Assembly (NCBI GenBank): GCA_946480555.1
Contig: CAMLLE010000018.1
Coordinates: 1-14,329, forward strand
Direction of reading: 5' to 3'
Origin: an uncultured Verrucomicrobia subdivision 3 bacterium
Lineage (GTDB): Bacteria > Verrucomicrobiota > Verrucomicrobiae > Limisphaerales > CAMLLE01
DNA length: 14,329 nucleotides
Position 1 is the stretch's first letter; each line of letters begins with the position of its first letter. Of this stretch, positions 7,041 to 14,286 are shown piece by piece. The notes beneath the pieces were generated by a model. That model was not told the origin of the DNA, searched no databases, and was given only the letters and a program-made list of their open reading frames with translations. A program made the position numbers and the translations under genes.

Positions 7041-8192
7041 ATGACGCCGGCCCAATCCAGTTCTGAACCGACAAGCAGCACAGTGCCGCTTTCCGTCTTC
7101 GTTTCGCTCAACGGCAGCCTGGCGGAAAAGGGCAAGAGCGTCGGCGGCGGCGACCTGGTGTTGTTCAAATTCATCCGGCTTTCCGGGTTGAACCCGGATG
7201 TGCTGATTCCTGATTCGGCCCAAAGCTTCATTCCAAATGCGCGACGCCTGTTTCTCACGCGCCGCAACAACCGACTGAGCCTGGTGGGCATCGTCTCGCT
7301 GTTCCTGTTCCGCATCCTCCAGGGCGTGGTTTGGAGCTTTCGCGTGCGTCAGAAATACGATGTCGCGCTCTCGGCGTCGCCCTTCGCCGTGGATGTCATT
7401 CCCGTCTGGTTCTGGAACGCGCGGCACAAGGGCGCCGTCATTTACCACATCAACCCCAAGCGCAAGGCGGTGAACTGGACCACGCGCATCCGCTTCGGCA
7501 TCGCGGAGTTTGAGCAGTGGTTGACGATGCGAATCCTGAACGTCGCCTGCGATTTCATCATCGCGGGCAACGATTACGTGAAAGGCCAGCTGGCGGAACG
7601 TCTGCCGGGGAAGAAGATGTTCGTGCTGCCCGCCGGTTTCGACGCCGCACTCATCGATGCGGTGCCGGACCAGCCGAAGGATCCGAACCTGGCGTGCTTT
7701 GTGGGCCGGCTGGTTTCGCAGAAGGGCATTTTCGATCTGCTGAAGGTGATGAAGGAACTTCAGGCCACGCATTCGCAACTGCGGCTGGTTATGGTCGGAA
7801 CCGGGCCGGAACGTGAGTTCCTGGTTTCGGAAATGGAGCGGCTCGGCGTGAAGAACATTGAGCTCGCAGGTTTCGTCTCGGAAGATGGCAAGATCGCGCT
7901 GATGAAGAAGGCAGCGTATTTCTTTTTTCCCAGCTACGAGGAAGGCTGGGGTATTGCGCTGGCGGAAGCGCTGTATTGTGAGTGCCGCTGTTTGTGCTAC
8001 GAGCTGCCGCATTACCGGTCGATCTTCGGTGAGTTTCCGATTTACGTGCCGCTGGGAGAACCGGCTGCTTTTGTGCGCGCCTTTCGCAATGCCACCCCGC
8101 TTGCTCCAGATCAAAAGCATTTCATGCGGCGTTACGATGATCCAAACGTGGCGCGCGAGCTGGTCAGTCATCTAACGGCCATTGCCGGTTGA
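7041..8192 (+). CDS. glycosyltransferase family 4
   Basis: Retaining GT-B glycosyltransferase, probably moving a sugar from a nucleotide donor onto a surface polysaccharide or lipid acceptor; donor and acceptor are unknown. It is 383 aa from ATG 7041. The N-terminal acceptor half includes KGKSVGGGDLVLFKF, the usual glycine-rich loop. The C-terminal donor half runs from CFVGRLVSQKGIFDLLKV through MVGTGPERE to the EX7E element in SYEEGWGIALAEAL (Glu301 and Glu309). A GTG in frame at 7014 would add nine residues, but the GGAGG at 7006-7010 is only 3 nt from it, too close to use. ATG 7041 is chosen with some doubt. It follows cdr by 65 nt and probably begins a separate unit. Confidence 0.88.
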   Translation: MTPAQSSSEPTSSTVPLSVFVSLNGSLAEKGKSVGGGDLVLFKFIRLSGLNPDVLIPDSAQSFIPNARRLFLTRRNNRLSLVGIVSLFLFRILQGVVWSFRVRQKYDVALSASPFAVDVIPVWFWNARHKGAVIYHINPKRKAVNWTTRIRFGIAEFEQWLTMRILNVACDFIIAGNDYVKGQLAERLPGKKMFVLPAGFDAALIDAVPDQPKDPNLACFVGRLVSQKGIFDLLKVMKELQATHSQLRLVMVGTGPEREFLVSEMERLGVKNIELAGFVSEDGKIALMKKAAYFFFPSYEEGWGIALAEALYCECRCLCYELPHYRSIFGEFPIYVPLGEPAAFVRAFRNATPLAPDQKHFMRRYDDPNVARELVSHLTAIAG

Positions 8193-8253
8193 GCCGGAAG
8201 TTCGCAGCGAAAGATTTGAGATTAAGCGGCACCGGTGGAATGCTGTGCGACCA

Positions 8254-8880
8254 ATGGCAGTCAAAGTTAAAATTTGCGGGATCACCAGCCGTTCAGACGC
8301 GTTGCAGGCGGCCGAAGCCGGTGCCGATGCGCTGGGCTTCATGTTCTACGATCGCAGCCCGCGTCATGTGACGGTGGAGGATGCCGTCAGCATCACTCGT
8401 CATTTGCCGCCGTTTGTTTTGCGCGTGGGCGTCTTCGTCGATCCGAACGAGGAACTGGTTTTCCGCGCGATCGGGGAGTGCGGATTGAACCTGCTGCAAT
8501 TTCACGGGAACGAATCGCCCGAATTCTGCACGCAGTTTGGCTTGATGAGCATGAAGGCGTTTCGCATTCGCGACGCAGAATCATTGGGCATGTTGAAGAA
8601 TTATCCAACCGACGCGTGGCTGCTGGACGCGTATTCCGACAAGGGCCTTGGTGGCACGGGCGAAAAGTTCAACTGGGATCTTGCAGTCGAAGCGAAGAAA
8701 TCCGGCAAACTCATTTTCCTCGCGGGCGGATTGAATCCTTCAAACGTCGCCGAAGCCGTGGCGAAAGTGCAGCCCTTTGGGGTGGATGTTTCCAGCGGGG
8801 TTGAATCCGCGCCGGGGAAAAAGGATCCAGTGAAAGTGAAGGAGTTCATCGCCGCCGCCAAATCGGCTTCCGCGCCGTGA
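8254..8880 (+). CDS. trpF: phosphoribosylanthranilate isomerase
   Basis: Catalyses the Amadori rearrangement of N-(5-phosphoribosyl)anthranilate to CdRP, the third step of tryptophan synthesis, in the cytoplasm. It is 208 aa, the normal size for a monofunctional TIM-barrel TrpF. The start KVKICGITSRSDA carries the catalytic cysteine Cys8. The catalytic aspartate is Asp125 in WLLDAYSDKGLGGTG. The phosphate-binding strands are FLAGGLNPSNV and GVDVSSGVES. An in-frame ATG at 8182 would overlap the glycosyltransferase and add 24 residues with no family match, so ATG 8254 is the likely start. No other trp gene is in the window, so this is a stand-alone trpF between two polysaccharide-type genes. 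Confidence 0.96.
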   Translation: MAVKVKICGITSRSDALQAAEAGADALGFMFYDRSPRHVTVEDAVSITRHLPPFVLRVGVFVDPNEELVFRAIGECGLNLLQFHGNESPEFCTQFGLMSMKAFRIRDAESLGMLKNYPTDAWLLDAYSDKGLGGTGEKFNWDLAVEAKKSGKLIFLAGGLNPSNVAEAVAKVQPFGVDVSSGVESAPGKKDPVKVKEFIAAAKSASAP

Positions 8881-8948
8881 AATTGCGGAACGCCAGGCAT
8901 TGAAATCAAGTTTGCCGCCGCGGGCCAGGCTCCTTACTCTCCGGCGCC

Positions 8949-10004
8949 ATGAGTAAAATCTGTCTGGTCACAGGTTCGTCGGGCCTGATCGGGTCTGAAG
9001 TTTCGGCTTTCTTCCATGCGCGCGGTTACGCCGTACATGGCGTGGACAATAATCAGCGGGAGGTTTTCTTCGGCCCCCAAGGCAACACGCGCTGGAACCA
9101 GGAGCGCCTGGCCAAATCGCTCTCGGGTTTTACCCATCACGAACTGGACATGCGGAATCGACCGGGCGTGCTGCAATTGCTCAAAGATCTGAAACCGCAC
9201 GTGATCGTTCACACCGCTGCCCAGCCTTCGCACGATCTCGCGGCGAAGATTCCCTTTGACGATTTTGATGTAAACGCCGTCGGCACGTTGAACCTGCTCG
9301 AAGCCGCCCGCCAGTCGTGTCCGGAGTCGCCGTTCATTCACATGTCCACCAACAAGGTTTATGGCGATCGGCCCAATACAATTGCCTTGCAGGAATTGGC
9401 TACGCGCTGGGACTACGCGGACGCTGCCTACGCGAATGGCATCCCTGAAAGTTTCTCGATCGACCAATCCAAACACTCCCTCTTCGGCGCATCAAAGGTG
9501 GCTTCGGACATCATCGCGCAGGAATACGGCCGCTACTTCAACATGCCGACTTGCTGCTTGCGCGGCGGCTGTCTCACCGGGCCGAACCACAGCGGCGTGG
9601 AACTGCACGGTTTCCTCAGCTACCTGGTGAAGTGCAATCTGGAAGGCCGCGAATACAAAGTTTTCGGTTACAAAGGAAAACAGGTCCGCGACAACATCCA
9701 CTCCGAAGACGTGGCGCGCTTCATGTTCGAGTTCGCCCAGAATCCGCGCTGCGGCGAGGTCTATAATCTCGGCGGCGGCAAGGGGAATTCCTGTTCAATC
9801 CTTGAAGCCTTCCAGCTGGCGGAGGAATGCTCTGGCAAGAAGCAGGTTTACACGTATGTCGATCAGGCGCGCATTGGCGATCACATCTGTTATTACAGCG
9901 ATCTTTCGAAGATGAAGACGCATTTCCCGAAATGGGACCTTCAGCACGATTTGAAGAACATCTTCCAGGAAATCGTCAACTCCTGGAAACAGCGGCTGCA
10001 TTAA
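8949..10004 (+). CDS. NAD-dependent sugar-nucleotide epimerase, CDP-paratose 2-epimerase-like
   Basis: Extended short-chain dehydrogenase/reductase (351 aa) probably acting on a nucleotide sugar for O-antigen or capsule synthesis. The NAD-binding Rossmann motif is TGSSGLIG (8-15). [11 protein letters not shown] supplies the active-site Ser/Thr region and the characteristic NKVYG found in Tyv-type CDP-tyvelose 2-epimerases. [20 protein letters not shown] and FLSYLVKC are typical of this subfamily. The usual YxxxK pair appears as Phe179-Gly-Ala-Ser-Lys183 (HSLFGASK), so the catalytic tyrosine is replaced while the lysine stays. I recall similar SLFGASK sequences in other bacterial members, so this may be a subfamily trait rather than inactivation. 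The exact substrate is not certain. It sits 68 nt after trpF, near a GT4 gene with which it may act. Confidence 0.88.
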   Translation: MSKICLVTGSSGLIGSEVSAFFHARGYAVHGVDNNQREVFFGPQGNTRWNQERLAKSLSGFTHHELDMRNRPGVLQLLKDLKPHVIVHTAAQPSHDLAAKIPFDDFDVNAVGTLNLLEAARQSCPESPFIHMSTNKVYGDRPNTIALQELATRWDYADAAYANGIPESFSIDQSKHSLFGASKVASDIIAQEYGRYFNMPTCCLRGGCLTGPNHSGVELHGFLSYLVKCNLEGREYKVFGYKGKQVRDNIHSEDVARFMFEFAQNPRCGEVYNLGGGKGNSCSILEAFQLAEECSGKKQVYTYVDQARIGDHICYYSDLSKMKTHFPKWDLQHDLKNIFQEIVNSWKQRLH

Positions 10005-10123
10005 AGTCCAGCTTCGCCAGATGCAATTAATCAATGGCCAGAGGCGACGTAACTTTGGCCTGTCAGAATCAGTCAATAAACGAGCAGCGAAGGTCAAACA
10101 AACAACGGAACGTCCGCCCCCTT

Positions 10124-10936
10124 ATGATCAGAACGACAGCTTTTAGTCTTCTCGCGGCCGCCGCGCTTTCGGCGACGGCGCAAAACGCGGTGGAGGTTCC
10201 CCGCGTAAACACCGACGGTTTCACCAACACGCCCATCGTTCCAGGCACCACCTGGCACGTGCATGATCCGAATCGCCCGCAACCGCCCGTCGTGAAACCC
10301 GGCACCTTCAGCACGCAAGAGCAACCCGGCAAGCCGCCGTCTGATGCGATCGTCCTGTTCGATGGCAAAGATCTTTCGCAGTGGCGAAACAAGGACGGCC
10401 AGGCCGCAGCCTGGAAGGTGGATGACGGCGCGGTGACAGCGGCAAAGGGAGACATCTTTACGCGCCAGGAATTTGGCGATGTTCAATTGCACCTGGAATT
10501 CGCCACGCCGCCACCAAAGGGAAATGGTCAGGGCCGCGGCAACAGCGGCGTCTTCCTGATGGGCCGGTACGAACTCCAGATTCTGGACTGTTACGAAAAC
10601 CTGACTTACGCGGATGGCACGGTCGGCGCGATGTATGGACAACGCCCGCCGCTGGCTAACGTGAGCCGCGCGCCCGGCGAATGGCAGGTTTACGACGTCG
10701 TGTTCACGGCGCCCAAATTCAAGGCGGATGGCACCGTTGAAACGCCGGCTTATCTGACCGCGTTTTTGAACGGCGTGCTGGTGCAGCATCATCAAGCCTA
10801 CAACGGCCCGACGGGCTGGAAGACCTTCGGCAAATACAGCCCGCATCCGCCGACGGGACCGATTTCCCTACAGGATCACGGCAACCCGATGCGCTTCCGG
10901 AACATCTGGGTGCGTCCCTTGAATGAGGGAAAATAA
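10124..10936 (+). CDS. secreted DUF1080 protein, 3-keto-disaccharide hydrolase family
   Basis: Exported beta-sandwich (concanavalin-like) protein of the DUF1080 family, some members of which hydrolyse 3-keto-glycosides. It is 270 aa from ATG 10124. A signal peptide is clear (MIRTTAFSLLAAAALSATAQ, probable cleavage after ATA). The domain spans about 75-265: IVLFDGKDLSQWRNKDG, AAWKVDDGAVTAAKGDIFT, FGDVQLHLEF, NSGVFLMGRYELQILD, GEWQVYDVVF and ISLQDHGNPMRFRNIWVRP are all family hallmarks. An in-frame ATG at 10034 would put 30 polar residues before the signal peptide, so it is rejected. The 119-nt gap upstream holds no other gene. A ThuA-like exported protein follows 79 nt later, a common partner in this phylum. 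The substrate is not determinable here. Confidence 0.9.
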   Translation: MIRTTAFSLLAAAALSATAQNAVEVPRVNTDGFTNTPIVPGTTWHVHDPNRPQPPVVKPGTFSTQEQPGKPPSDAIVLFDGKDLSQWRNKDGQAAAWKVDDGAVTAAKGDIFTRQEFGDVQLHLEFATPPPKGNGQGRGNSGVFLMGRYELQILDCYENLTYADGTVGAMYGQRPPLANVSRAPGEWQVYDVVFTAPKFKADGTVETPAYLTAFLNGVLVQHHQAYNGPTGWKTFGKYSPHPPTGPISLQDHGNPMRFRNIWVRPLNEGK

Positions 10937-11015
10937 CTTGGAGTGGCAATCTGCGACCGCCGAAATGCGATCAGTTTTAAAAGCTGAAACCAAACGCGAA
11001 GTTTGAACTAAACCT

Positions 11016-11915
11016 ATGAAAAAAATCTTGCTGGCTCTCGTCGGCGTCGCGTTAACGGGCCTTGCGGCCATTGCTGCCGATGCTCCCAAGAAGCTGCTCG
11101 TCGTCACCACGACCGTCGGATTCCGCCACAGTTCCATTCCCACAGCGGAAAAGGTCTTGAGCGAACTGGCGGAAAAAACCAAGACGTTCACCCTGGATTT
11201 TGTCCGTCAACCCGAGGGCAAACCAAATGCGCCGCGACAGCCCACCGAAGAAACGCAGGCCGCATTCCGGCAGGCGCACGCGGAGTGGGAAGCGAAGTTG
11301 AAGAAAGAACTCGAGAAGCTCAGCGCCGAATCGCTGAAGAACTACGACGGCGTGATCTTCGCGAATACCACCGGTGACCTGCCCATACCGGACAAGGAAG
11401 GTTTCCTGGACTGGCTGCGTTCCGGCAAGGCGTTCATCGGCATGCATTCAGCCACGGACACATTTCCTCGCTGGCCGGGATACATCGAGATGATCGGCGG
11501 TCATTTTCAGAGCCACGGCGCGCAGGTCGGTGTGGAATGCTGCATCCAGGACACCACGCATCCCTCCACGGCACATCTCGGCAAGCTCTGGCCGATCACG
11601 CAGGAGGAAATTTATCTCTTCAAGAACTACGACAAGTCCCGCGTCCGCGACTTGATCACGCTCGACAAGCATCCGAACAACAAGTCGCCCGGTCATTTCC
11701 CGGTCGCTTGGACGCGCGAGTTCGGCCAGGGCAAAGTTTTTTACACGTCGCTCGGGCATCGGGAAGACATTTGGGATGCGGATCCGAACATCAAGGATCG
11801 GAAGAACGCCGTCGAAGTCAGCAAAGCGTATCAGACGCATATCCTGGGCGGCATCTACTGGGCTCTGGATATCCGCAACGCGCCGATGGTGTGGGACCAA
11901 GTTGCAAAGCCATAG
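11016..11915 (+). CDS. secreted ThuA-domain protein
   Basis: Exported protein (299 aa) with the ThuA-like fold, a class I glutamine amidotransferase-like domain named after a trehalose-utilisation protein; its biochemical activity is poorly defined. The signal peptide is MKKILLALVGVALTGLAAIA. The domain covers most of the rest: KKLLVVTTTVGFRHSSIPTA at the start, then a lysine/glutamate-rich insertion (about 88-105), YDGVIFANTTGDLP, FLDWLRSGKAFIGMHSATDT, IEMIGGHFQSHG, FPVAWTREFGQGKVFYTSLGHRED and ILGGIYWALD. These motifs are standard for the PVC-group ThuA family. A Cys-Cys pair occurs in VGVECCIQDT. It probably works with the DUF1080 protein encoded upstream in breaking down or sensing a carbohydrate outside the cytoplasm. 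Confidence 0.9.
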   Translation: MKKILLALVGVALTGLAAIAADAPKKLLVVTTTVGFRHSSIPTAEKVLSELAEKTKTFTLDFVRQPEGKPNAPRQPTEETQAAFRQAHAEWEAKLKKELEKLSAESLKNYDGVIFANTTGDLPIPDKEGFLDWLRSGKAFIGMHSATDTFPRWPGYIEMIGGHFQSHGAQVGVECCIQDTTHPSTAHLGKLWPITQEEIYLFKNYDKSRVRDLITLDKHPNNKSPGHFPVAWTREFGQGKVFYTSLGHREDIWDADPNIKDRKNAVEVSKAYQTHILGGIYWALDIRNAPMVWDQVAKP

Positions 11916-11952
11916 CAGATCGATGCCCGAGCGCTTCGGCAGGTGATTTTTG

Positions 11953-12025
11953 CGTAGCGGCGTCTCGGCAGAGCGCCGCAATCTTCACGTTCGAAATGGC
12001 GGCGCTCCCCAGAGGCGCCGCTACG
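11953..12025. repeat. REPIN-like inverted pair of GTAG hairpins, family A
   Basis: Two 29-nt units face each other: 11953-11981 on the plus strand and 11997-12025 on the minus strand, 15 nt apart. Each reads CGTAGCGGCG, one variable pyrimidine, CTC, four variable bases, GAG, CGCCGC. Each forms a 9-bp stem (GCGGCG+CTC with GAG+CGCCGC) with one bulged base on the same arm and a tetraloop. The two copies differ at about 6 of 29 positions, all in loop, bulge or tail. GTAG at the 5' edge of an imperfect palindrome is the REP signature. The outer ends (CGTAGCGGCG/CGCCGCTACG) are themselves complementary. It fills the gap between the convergent ThuA and M29 genes, touches the M29 stop codon, and may end both transcripts. 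Confidence 0.75.
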
Positions 12026-13135
12026 TTATTTGAGGTTCTCCGGATTCAGCGGCTTCAAATCTTTTGGCAGGAAAATGCCGTCCTTTCGGATTAGTTCGTC
12101 GTCGAACCAGATTTCGCCGCCTCCCCATTCGGGCCTTTGGATCAGCACCATGTCCCAATGCACCGCCGAACGATTTCCATTGTCGCATTCCTCGTAAGCC
12201 TGGCCCGGCGTGAAGTGCATTGAACCGGCGATCTTCTCGTCGAACAGGATGTCGCACATCGGGTTCAGGATGTAAGGATTGAACCCGAGCGAGAACTCGC
12301 CGATGTAGCGCGCGCCAGCGTCGGTATTGAGAATCTCATTCAAGCGCTTGGTATTGTTCGCGGTCGCTTTGACCACCTTGCCGTCCTTGAACTCGAGCAG
12401 GACGTTTTCGAACTTGGTCCCGTGATAAAGCGTTGGCGTATTGAACTGGATCGTCCCGTTCACGGAGTCCTTCACCGGACAGGAAAAGACTTCACCATCT
12501 GGAATGTTGCGATCGCCTTTGCACATCTTGGCGCCAATGTTCTTGATGCTGAAACGCAGGTCAGTTCCCGGGCCTTTGATGTGGACCTTGTCCGCGCGCT
12601 TCATACGGCGTTCCAGCGGCCCCATCGCCCGCGCCATCTTCCGGTAATCCATCGTGCAGACATCGAAATAGAGATTCTCAAACGCCTCCGTGCTCATGCC
12701 GGCGGATTGCGCCATGCTCGGCGTGGGCCAGCGCAGGACGCACCAGCGCGTTTTGTTCACGCGATAGTTCAGCACCGGCCGGATCACGCGCGAATACATG
12801 GATGACTTCTCGCTGGGCACATCGGAGTTTTCGCTGGCGTTCTCGCTCCCGCGGATCGCGATGTAAGCCTGCATTCGCTTCATCCGAAACATCTCGATGT
12901 CTCGCGCGAGAGTCGCATGCGTTTCGTTGGTTTCGCGCAGCAGCTCCCGGCCGACGCGCGTGTGCCGCGTCTCCACCAGCGGTGTTGCGCCCACTTTCCG
13001 GACCGCACGGATCAACTCAATCGTGAACTCATCCGGCACATCGATCATGTCCAGCAGGATCTTGTCCCCCTTCTTCAACTCGGTGGAATACTCAACGAGC
13101 AACTTCGCCAGCTTCAAGTAACGCGGGTCGGTCAT
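12026..13135 (-). CDS. M29-family metallo-aminopeptidase
   Basis: Cytoplasmic aminopeptidase of peptidase family M29 (AmpS/PepS/aminopeptidase T type), removing N-terminal residues from peptides using a two-metal centre. It is 369 aa. Family members are often near 400 aa, so this is at the short end but intact. The expected ligand set is present in order: Glu215 ([10 protein letters not shown]), Glu280 ([11 protein letters not shown]), His307 ([11 protein letters not shown]), Tyr314, and His326 with Asp328 (AVHWDM). The N-terminal half has [10 protein letters not shown] and [12 protein letters not shown], as in the family. The start ATG at 13135 follows TTGGGCGCACT with no good Shine-Dalgarno. 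It is the only minus-strand gene in this part. Hairpin repeats abut its 3' end and lie upstream of its start. Confidence 0.9.
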   Translation of the reverse strand: MTDPRYLKLAKLLVEYSTELKKGDKILLDMIDVPDEFTIELIRAVRKVGATPLVETRHTRVGRELLRETNETHATLARDIEMFRMKRMQAYIAIRGSENASENSDVPSEKSSMYSRVIRPVLNYRVNKTRWCVLRWPTPSMAQSAGMSTEAFENLYFDVCTMDYRKMARAMGPLERRMKRADKVHIKGPGTDLRFSIKNIGAKMCKGDRNIPDGEVFSCPVKDSVNGTIQFNTPTLYHGTKFENVLLEFKDGKVVKATANNTKRLNEILNTDAGARYIGEFSLGFNPYILNPMCDILFDEKIAGSMHFTPGQAYEECDNGNRSAVHWDMVLIQRPEWGGGEIWFDDELIRKDGIFLPKDLKPLNPENLK

Positions 13136-13198
13136 AGTGCGCCCAACCTAAGCGAAAGGTCGCGAATTGCCGAGTGGCGATTTGCGTGGCGCAATTGC

Positions 13199-13377
13199 AG
13201 CCACGGAGTGGCGGAAGCAAGTAGCCCATGGCGCAAGCCATGGGGACGCCGCGAACGAGGAATGGAGCCGCAGCGCGGCGAAAGAGCTTCTGCCGCCCCT
13301 TCCGGGGCTTTGAGATTACCGGACCTTCAACCCACGGCTTGCGCCGTGGGCTACTTTCTAGCCGCTGCTCCGCAGCT
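13199..13377. repeat. REPIN-like inverted pair of two-hairpin units, family B
   Basis: The left unit (13199-13244, plus strand) has hairpin 1 GCCAC-GGA-GTGGC (13200-13212), a 7-nt linker, AGTAG, then hairpin 2 CCCATGGC-GCAA-GCCATGGG (13225-13244). The right unit (13331-13377, minus strand) has hairpin 1 GCTGC-GGA-GCAGC (13364-13376), an 8-nt linker, AGTAG, and hairpin 2 CCCACGGC-GCAA-GCCGTGGG (13331-13350). Both hairpin 2 loops are the same GCAA (GNRA) tetraloop with a perfect 8-bp stem. GTAG sits directly 5' of hairpin 2 (13221-13224; CTAC at 13351-13354), as in REP elements. Three of 13 stem pairs differ between the copies, all by compensatory double change. No RAYT transposase gene is in the window. 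Confidence 0.8.
13267..13308 (+). repeat. partial third hairpin unit inside the inverted pair
   Basis: GCCGC-AGC-GCGGC (13267-13279) repeats hairpin 1 of the left unit with a compensatory A-T to G-C change at the fourth pair. It is followed by GAAAG, close to the left copy's GGAAG. The second stem, GCCCC-TTCC-GGGGC (13295-13308), has a different sequence from the flanking hairpin 2 and is followed by TTT, so it could also serve as a weak terminator. GTAG is missing here. Confidence 0.5.
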
Positions 13378-13420
13378 AGCGTCAGGGCACTCGCCTTCGC
13401 TTCCTCTTCGTAATCGTCCG

Positions 13421-13469
13421 TCGTCCTCGTCGTCGTCCTCGAAGAACTCGAGGACAACGAGGAGGACGA
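13421..13469. repeat. CT/GA-rich 22-bp inverted repeat
   Basis: Arms at 13421-13442 and 13448-13469 are complementary at 20 of 22 positions around a 5-nt AGAAC loop. The inner 8 bp (GTCCTCGA/TCGAGGAC) are perfect. The left arm is built from GTC/CTC triplets, so it also carries strand asymmetry (pyrimidine-rich then purine-rich). It could fold as a long hairpin in RNA from either strand. It is unrelated in sequence to the GTAG units beside it. A role as a terminator or a dispersed repeat is possible but not shown. Confidence 0.6.
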
Positions 13470-13566
13470 GAGAAAGAACATCCCCGGAAATTGCGCTTGG
13501 TTTGACCCCGCTCGATTCTATTATTTCGACCTCATTGCGGCTCGCGTGATCCGCCAGCCCACAAAC

Positions 13567-14280
13567 ATGACTGTCAGCCTATTCATACCGTGCTTTGTTG
13601 ATCTGCTGTATCCAAAGGTCGGAATCAGCATCGTGCAGATTCTCGAACAGCTGGGGCACAAGGTGGACTTCGCTGAGGAACTCAACTGCTGCGGCCAGCC
13701 GGCGTTCAATTCCGGTTATTGGAATGAAGCACGCGACCTTGCCACGCCGGTGATCAAGCGCTTGAAGGATGCGGAAGCCGTCGTGATCGCCTCCGGCTCC
13801 TGTGGCGCGATGCTGAAAGTATTTTATCCGCAACTCTTCGCGGGCACTGAATTTGAAGCGGACGCAAACAAGCTTTCCGCAAAGTGTTTTGAGTTCTCCG
13901 ACTTCCTCGTCACCAAGCTTGGCGTGACTGATTTGGGCGCAAAGTTTCCGGCGAAAGTAACCTTCCACGATGGCTGCCATGGACTGCGCGAACTCGGAAT
14001 CAAACGCTCGCCGCGCGTATTGCTGGAGAAAGTGCAGGGCCTTCAACTGGTCGAAATGAAGGAAGAGATCTGCTGCGGCTTCGGCGGAACCTTTGCCGCG
14101 AAGTTCCCGATGATCTCCACCGCGATGGGTGACGTGAAGTGCGCCCAAGCCGCCGAGACCGGCGCGGATTACATCATCTCGAACGACTCCAGCTGCCTGA
14201 TGCACATTCAGGGATTGCTGGACAAGCAGGGCAAGAAACTGAAGACGATTCACCTCGCGGAAATTTTGACTAGCCGATGA
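13567..14280 (+). CDS. lutA: LutA/YkgE-type two-CCG-domain Fe-S protein
   Basis: Subunit of the LutABC type of L-lactate oxidation complex, or a relative acting with another flavin or iron-sulfur partner, in the cytoplasm. It is 237 aa, normal for LutA. Two cysteine-rich CCG domains are visible. The first has Cys9, Cys41-Cys42-Gly43 (ELNCCGQPAFNSG) and Cys79 (ASGSCGAM). The second has Cys137 (HDGCHGLRELG), Cys169-Cys170-Gly171 (EICCGFGGTFA) and Cys210 (NDSSCLMHI). Such domains bind a non-cubane iron-sulfur cluster in heterodisulfide reductase relatives. ATG 13567 places the protein start directly at the conserved TVSLFIPCF; an upstream GTG at 13546 adds seven residues and is less likely. lutB and lutC would be expected next but fall outside the window, so lactate use is inference. 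Confidence 0.9.
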   Translation: MTVSLFIPCFVDLLYPKVGISIVQILEQLGHKVDFAEELNCCGQPAFNSGYWNEARDLATPVIKRLKDAEAVVIASGSCGAMLKVFYPQLFAGTEFEADANKLSAKCFEFSDFLVTKLGVTDLGAKFPAKVTFHDGCHGLRELGIKRSPRVLLEKVQGLQLVEMKEEICCGFGGTFAAKFPMISTAMGDVKCAQAAETGADYIISNDSSCLMHIQGLLDKQGKKLKTIHLAEILTSR

Positions 14281-14286
14281 AATTTC

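Larger units (their letters stand above)
13136..13566. other. 431-nt gene-free gap rich in hairpin repeats
   Basis: This is the space between the divergent M29 and lutA genes and the largest gap without a gene. It contains an inverted pair of two-hairpin units (13199-13377), a partial third unit (13267-13308), and a CT/GA-rich inverted repeat (13421-13469). Long open frames cross it on both strands, but their translations are low-complexity Ser/Arg/Thr or Ala-rich stretches produced by the repeats. Promoters for the two flanking genes should lie in 13136-13198 and 13470-13566. I see no near-consensus pair in either. Confidence 0.75.

Noticed and set aside
5734..7074. Long open frame on the minus strand (446 aa) opposite the CoA-disulfide reductase gene
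   Set aside because: The plus-strand frame has all expected catalytic motifs. The antisense translation is Arg/His-rich with no recognisable domain, as is common in GC-rich genes.
6912..8171. Minus-strand open frame (419 aa) opposite the glycosyltransferase
   Set aside because: The GT4 motifs on the plus strand are clear; the antisense product has no family features.
13199..13377. CRISPR array or tRNA-like structure in the repeat gap
   Set aside because: The repeats are inverted and palindromic with few copies and no regular spacers. No cloverleaf or CCA end is present.
13092..13481. Minus-strand 129-aa frame beginning with a poly-Ser/Thr/Arg stretch
   Set aside because: The composition comes from the CT/GA-rich inverted repeat and the REP-like units; it overlaps the M29 start and has no domain.
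12917..13549. Plus-strand 210-aa frame running from the M29 gene through the repeat gap
   Set aside because: The first part is antisense to the peptidase and the rest translates hairpin repeats into low-complexity sequence.
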